From contig JANXVZ010000025.1 in the NCBI GenBank assembly GCA_025351405.1, positions 51,860 to 115,859 of the forward strand: a stretch of 64,000 bases of DNA. Reading direction: 5' to 3'. This document shows, piece by piece, positions 60,588-64,000 of the stretch. The stretch comes from Sphingomonadales bacterium. GTDB taxonomy: Bacteria; Pseudomonadota; Alphaproteobacteria; Sphingomonadales; Sphingomonadaceae. The notes below the pieces were generated by a model that did not search any database, had not been told where the DNA came from, and saw only the letters and a list, made by a program, of their open reading frames with translations. How positions within the stretch are numbered: position 1 is the stretch's first letter; every line of letters begins with the position of its first letter. Position numbers and translations under genes: made by a program.

Positions 60588-62066
60588 TCAGCTCTGGCAG
60601 CCGAACTGCCCCGCCGCGGTGACCCCGCATTCCGCCCGTTGCCCGTTGCGGTTGAGCCTGACCGACGTTGCACCCTGCCCGGCCAGCGCCCGCACGTCCG
60701 CCACCAGGGCGACGGTTTTGCCGCCCACGGCTTCGATGAGATCACCCGGTTTGAGGAATCCGAGCCGTGCTGCCGGGGCCGCACCGTCGATCGCCACCAC
60801 CACGACGCCGCGTTCCGGCAAGCCGACGCCCAGTTCCTGGGCATAGGCCGGCGACAGGTTGGCGATGGTGACCCCGGCGAGGATCGATTGGCCATCGAGG
60901 CGCGTCAACTGCCGCGGCGGCGTTTCCGGCGGGGCGGCCAGCGTTACCATCACATTCTGTTCAACCCCGCCGCGCGCCAGCTTGACCGCCAGCGCCCGCC
61001 CGACGCCCTGGGTGGCCAGCGAATAACGCAGCTGGCCGCCATCGGCGACTTCCTTGCCATCGACACTGCGCAGCACATCGCCGGTGCGGATGCCCGCCTT
61101 GGCGCCCGGGCTGCCGGGCACCACCGCCGTCACCAGCAGTCCACCAGGACGGTCCATCCCCGCCAGCCGAGCGCTCTCTGCGGTCAGTGGTTCACCCTCG
61201 ACGCCGATCCAGCCGCTGACCAGCTTGCCCTTGTCGGCGGCTGCCAGGAACACCTGCACCATTTTCGACGGGATGGCGAAACCGATGCCGTTGGAACCGC
61301 CCGACCGTGAATAAATCGCGCTGTTGATGCCGATCAGCCGGCCTTGCGTATCGAGCAACGCGCCGCCCGAATTGCCCGGGTTGATGGCGGCATCGGTCTG
61401 GATGAAGAACTGCCAGTCCGATATGCCGATTCCCGTGCGGGCTATGGCGGAAACGATGCCATGGGTGACCGTCTGGCCGACGCCGAAAGGGTTGCCGATC
61501 GCCAAAACGACGTCACCCACTTCCGCCCGGTCACTATCCCCCAATCGCACGACAGGCAGTTTCGCCCCCCTGGTATCGACCCGCAGCAGCGCAAGATCGA
61601 GCCGTGCGTCGGCGAACACCATCTTGGCGGGATATTCACGGCGATCCGCAAGCGCCACGAGGATCTGGTCGGCCCCGGCGACGACGTGATTGTTGGTGAT
61701 GACAAGACCGTCCGGGCCCACGATGACGCCAGAGCCGAGCGATTGCTGGACACGCGGTTGCGGTGCCACGCCGCCGCCAAAGAACTGCCGGAAGAAGGGA
61801 TCGTCCATCAACGACGACCGTCGTTCGACAGTGGCGGTGTAGACGTTGACGACGGCGGGCGCGGTTGCCTTTACGATGGCCGAATACGACAGCGCCACCT
61901 GCCCGGCGCTCGATGGAACCATGCGCACGACGGCGCGGTCATCGACCGGCGGCACCTGCGCGATGACGCTTCCGGAGCCGCTGAAACCGTTGATGCCGAG
62001 CGCCAGCGCGATGCCGCCCGCGGCGCCCGCCAGCGCCACGCCTGCGAGTTTCACCCGGTTGAGCAT
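60588..62066 (-). CDS. HtrA/Deg-family periplasmic serine protease
   Basis: The 492-aa protein has an N-terminal signal or anchor helix (about 7-25) and a trypsin-like domain with His127 (TNNHVV), Asp157 (RLDLALLRV) and Ser233 (NPGNSGGALL). Two PDZ domains follow (about 275-370 and 395-480). A QFF motif (FFRQFFGG) near residue 93 is the Do-type LA-loop region. It degrades or refolds damaged envelope proteins. The C-terminus has two cysteines (ECG, FGC). Confidence 0.94.
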   Translation of the reverse strand: MLNRVKLAGVALAGAAGGIALALGINGFSGSGSVIAQVPPVDDRAVVRMVPSSAGQVALSYSAIVKATAPAVVNVYTATVERRSSLMDDPFFRQFFGGGVAPQPRVQQSLGSGVIVGPDGLVITNNHVVAGADQILVALADRREYPAKMVFADARLDLALLRVDTRGAKLPVVRLGDSDRAEVGDVVLAIGNPFGVGQTVTHGIVSAIARTGIGISDWQFFIQTDAAINPGNSGGALLDTQGRLIGINSAIYSRSGGSNGIGFAIPSKMVQVFLAAADKGKLVSGWIGVEGEPLTAESARLAGMDRPGGLLVTAVVPGSPGAKAGIRTGDVLRSVDGKEVADGGQLRYSLATQGVGRALAVKLARGGVEQNVMVTLAAPPETPPRQLTRLDGQSILAGVTIANLSPAYAQELGVGLPERGVVVVAIDGAAPAARLGFLKPGDLIEAVGGKTVALVADVRALAGQGATSVRLNRNGQRAECGVTAAGQFGCQS

Positions 62067-62177
62067 GAGCGAAGTCCTGCCTTTCGTTGGCGTTTGTTTC
62101 GGCTATGCCCCATTGCCGGACTTGGCTGAAGCGGTGATGAACGACGCGCGGGCATGGCTGATACCGGGAGAGTGGGG

Positions 62178-62792
62178 ATGAAACTGTGGCACTGCAATGA
62201 TGCGCGATCGTTCCGTGTGCTGTGGACGCTGGAGGAGCTTGGGCTCGAGTACGAGCTTGTCACCCTGCCCTTTCCGCCGCGCTGGCACCAACCTGAATAT
62301 CTGCAGACCAACCCGCTTGGCACGATCCCGTATTTCGAGGATGGCACGGCCCGAATGACCGAATCGGCGGCGATTTGCGAGTATCTGGCGGTGCGGTACG
62401 GCGCGGGCAGCCTCGCGGTATCGGCCGAGGAGCCGGATTTCGGCCAGTGGCTGAACTGGCTTCACCATGGCGAAGCGACGTTGACCTTTCCGCAGACGCT
62501 GGTGTTTCGCTATCTGACGCTCGAAAAACCGGAGAATCGCCAGCCCAAGGTGGCGGACGACTATCGCAAATGGTTCGTGGCGCGGACGCTGCTGGCCGAA
62601 CGCACCCTTGCCGATGGCCGGGACTGGCTGTGCGGCGGGCGCTTCACGGTGGCGGATATTTCTGTCGGCTATGCGCTGCTTTTTGCCGAAACGCTCGGGC
62701 ATCTGGGGGAATTGGGGCCGGAATGCCGGGCGTTCTGGGGGCGTCTGCGGGCGCGCGACGGGTTCAGGCGGGCGAAAGCGGCGCAGCGATAA
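62178..62792 (+). CDS. Glutathione S-transferase family protein
   Basis: The 204-aa protein has a thioredoxin-like N-terminal domain (KLWHCNDARSFRVLWTLEEL, PLGTIPYFEDG, MTESAAICEYLA) and a helical C-terminal domain with FTVADISVGYAL, the N-capping box of the GST fold. It probably conjugates glutathione or acts as a reductase; the substrate is unknown. A GGGAGAGTGGGG leader precedes the ATG at 62178. It is divergent from the HtrA-like gene and converges on the DUF952 gene with 8 nt between the stops. Confidence 0.92.
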   Translation: MKLWHCNDARSFRVLWTLEELGLEYELVTLPFPPRWHQPEYLQTNPLGTIPYFEDGTARMTESAAICEYLAVRYGAGSLAVSAEEPDFGQWLNWLHHGEATLTFPQTLVFRYLTLEKPENRQPKVADDYRKWFVARTLLAERTLADGRDWLCGGRFTVADISVGYALLFAETLGHLGELGPECRAFWGRLRARDGFRRAKAAQR

Positions 62793-62800
62793 CCGTCGTG

Positions 62801-63109
62801 TCAGGCGACCGGGAAGTGGCTGGCGCCAACCACGTCTGCCATGCGCAAGGCACGATACAAGTGCGGGAACAGCGCCCCGCCGCGCGCCGGCTCCCAGCGC
62901 AGGTCATCGCCCAACGCGGCGGCATCGCAGGTCACCGCCATCAATCCGGTCGCTCCGCCGAACCATTTTGCCGCCGTCCCCGGCAGCGTCTCCGGGGTGG
63001 ACATGTGGATATAGCCATCGCGGAGGTCATCGGGCGACCCGGCGAATTCGCCGGACGCCGCAAACGCTGCCCACTCCTCGGCGCGCAGGAGCTTGATCAC
63101 CGGCGTCAC
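62801..63109 (-). CDS. DUF952-domain protein
   Basis: The product of about 102 aa matches DUF952: VIKLLRAEEWAAFAASGEF, DGYIHMSTPETLPGTAAKWF and LRWEPARGGALFPHLYRAL. The His/Ser (IHMS) and Arg-Gly-Phe-like segments are typical of this small ADP-ribosyltransferase-like fold; function is unproven. The start is a GTG at 63109 overlapping the stop of the cyclophilin-like gene (GTGA). Confidence 0.86.
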   Translation of the reverse strand: MTPVIKLLRAEEWAAFAASGEFAGSPDDLRDGYIHMSTPETLPGTAAKWFGGATGLMAVTCDAAALGDDLRWEPARGGALFPHLYRALRMADVVGASHFPVA

Positions 63110-63945
63110 GGTGCACGCCTGACCGGCACCTGGACGTTGCACAGGTCGGTCGCGTCTGCCGGCCGGACGAAAAAGCCGGTGCGGTTGGCGCGGGCGTGGA
63201 GATAGGCGGCAAAGGTTGCGCTGGCAGTATCCATGACCTGGAAGCGCAGCGCGTCGGCGACGCTGCTGGCCAGGCGAACGTGGACGATCGGCGTCTGTTC
63301 GGCCGGGGTCTTGTAAAAGCCCAGTTCGGCGGTGCCGCGCGGCAGGCTGCTGTAGTTTTCGATACCGGAAACGACCCTGCCGACCAGTGTGATGTTGCGA
63401 TCGAGATGGCGCGGCCCGTGGCCGATGACAGCGTATAGCTCGCTGCCGTCACCGGTATCGGGCGGGTTGTCACGGCCGACGCCGACGCTGGCATAGCAGT
63501 GCGTCAACCACGCCGTGCCGGCCTTGCGATCCCGCGCGACCGGCCAGCCGTTGGCAAAGCCCGATTCGGCATAGGGATCGACCGAACCCAGCGGTGTTAT
63601 CGCCAGGCCTTTGTCAGAACGTTCATATTCTGCGGGCAACGCTGGCCCCGGTGGCCCCGGTGGCCCTGCGAGCGGGCTGGCCCTTGCCGCCCATTGCACG
63701 ACGTAATTGTCCTGCACGCGAGTGATGGCACCGCCGTCGAAACGCCCTGCCACAACAAGCGCCTTGATGGCAGCGATGTGCGCCGGGGCAAAATCGGGCG
63801 CGAGCTCGATCGCCAGGGTGCCGCGCGCCGTCTCCAGCAACAGCAGGTTTTCCGGCGCTATGGTGCGCCAGGCCGTGGCAGGAGCGCTGGCGGCAATCTC
63901 CGAAGGCGATGCGGCGGCAATGAGGGCGGTGAGGAGCAGGATCAT
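63106..63945 (-). CDS. Cyclophilin-type peptidylprolyl isomerase-like protein (divergent)
   Basis: The 279-aa protein has an N-terminal signal peptide ([15 protein letters not shown]) and a cyclophilin-like domain: [42 protein letters not shown]. The usual FHRV...FMIQGG block reads [13 protein letters not shown] here, so the catalytic Arg and Gln remain but His and the two Gly are changed. It also has a long insertion. Catalytic activity is uncertain. It overlaps the DUF952 gene by 4 nt. The last 55 bp of the window upstream hold no gene I can name. Confidence 0.85.
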   Translation of the reverse strand: MILLLTALIAAASPSEIAASAPATAWRTIAPENLLLLETARGTLAIELAPDFAPAHIAAIKALVVAGRFDGGAITRVQDNYVVQWAARASPLAGPPGPPGPALPAEYERSDKGLAITPLGSVDPYAESGFANGWPVARDRKAGTAWLTHCYASVGVGRDNPPDTGDGSELYAVIGHGPRHLDRNITLVGRVVSGIENYSSLPRGTAELGFYKTPAEQTPIVHVRLASSVADALRFQVMDTASATFAAYLHARANRTGFFVRPADATDLCNVQVPVRRAP

Positions 63946-64000
63946 GCCGGTACGGTGGCGGAGGTGTGGACAGAGTGCAACCGTGCCTTCGCCTTACCGG

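Overview
This window looks like a housekeeping stretch of chromosome from a sphingomonad-type alphaproteobacterium, possibly near Sandarakinorhabdus or Polymorphobacter; the genus is only a guess. The DNA is GC-rich. The assignment rests on four secreted proteins with the PEPxxWA-CTERM tail typical of sphingomonads, an ATP12-type F1 assembly factor, an NDUFA12-type complex I protein, an APH-fold homoserine kinase, a STAS-MlaE fusion, an aroQ-accB-accC series followed by aat, and a tandem glycine riboswitch ahead of a split-gcvP operon. I saw no rRNA, tRNA, insertion sequence, prophage, integrase or CRISPR array. Genes are tightly packed, and many neighbours share 4-nt stop/start overlaps.

Layout. 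1-4.5 kb: start of hisI, divergent purF, an SDR oxidoreductase, a small membrane protein, then recR-def on the minus strand. 4.6-11 kb: aconitase, a 560-aa PEPxxWA-CTERM protein, and a minus-strand pair of a degenerate nucleotidyltransferase and a HAD-IB phosphatase. 11.1-14.7 kb: a complete MCE/Mla-type lipid transporter (permease, ATPase, substrate-binding protein, lipoprotein). 14.8-23.3 kb: an esterase and rppH, a thiS-thiG fusion, aroQ-accB-accC, an EamA transporter, aat, and a minus-strand run of NDUFA12-like, short MlaD and DUF2155. 22.9-27.5 kb: a double cold-shock protein with a DUF192 protein, divergent from a CoxG-XdhC-molybdopterin-binding-MocA operon. 27.7-36.6 kb: two more PEP-CTERM proteins, a sterol-desaturase-family enzyme, a Bax-inhibitor-1 protein, a YbbA/hydrolase/YbbP operon divergent from tesA, and thpR. 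36.6-41.4 kb: gcvT-gcvH-gcvPA-gcvPB behind the riboswitch. 41.4-49.1 kb: a lipoprotein, ispH-thrB-rnhA, an S10 peptidase, a CFA synthase and rlmN. 49.2-54.9 kb: acyl-CoA ligase and MBL hydrolase, a PaiB-like protein, a HAD phosphatase, the ATP12 factor and a fourth PEP-CTERM protein. 55.1-64 kb: pccB, a DUF2269 protein, pccA, ada, an HtrA protease, a glutathione transferase, DUF952 and a cyclophilin-like protein.

How the genes fit together. Envelope upkeep is a recurring theme: two MlaD proteins, TesA/YbbA/YbbP, CFA synthase, HtrA and several lipoproteins. The second is C1, propionate and cofactor metabolism: glycine cleavage, biotin carboxylases, thiamine, isoprenoids and molybdenum cofactor. 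I found no clear new defence or mobile system. The items most worth a second look are the molybdoenzyme maturation operon with no enzyme beside it, the nucleotidyltransferase with an altered active-site signature paired with a membrane-hairpin HAD phosphatase, the 178-nt aat/DUF2155 antisense overlap, the acidic insertion in RlmN, and the PEP-CTERM genes, two of which share an unusual leader.
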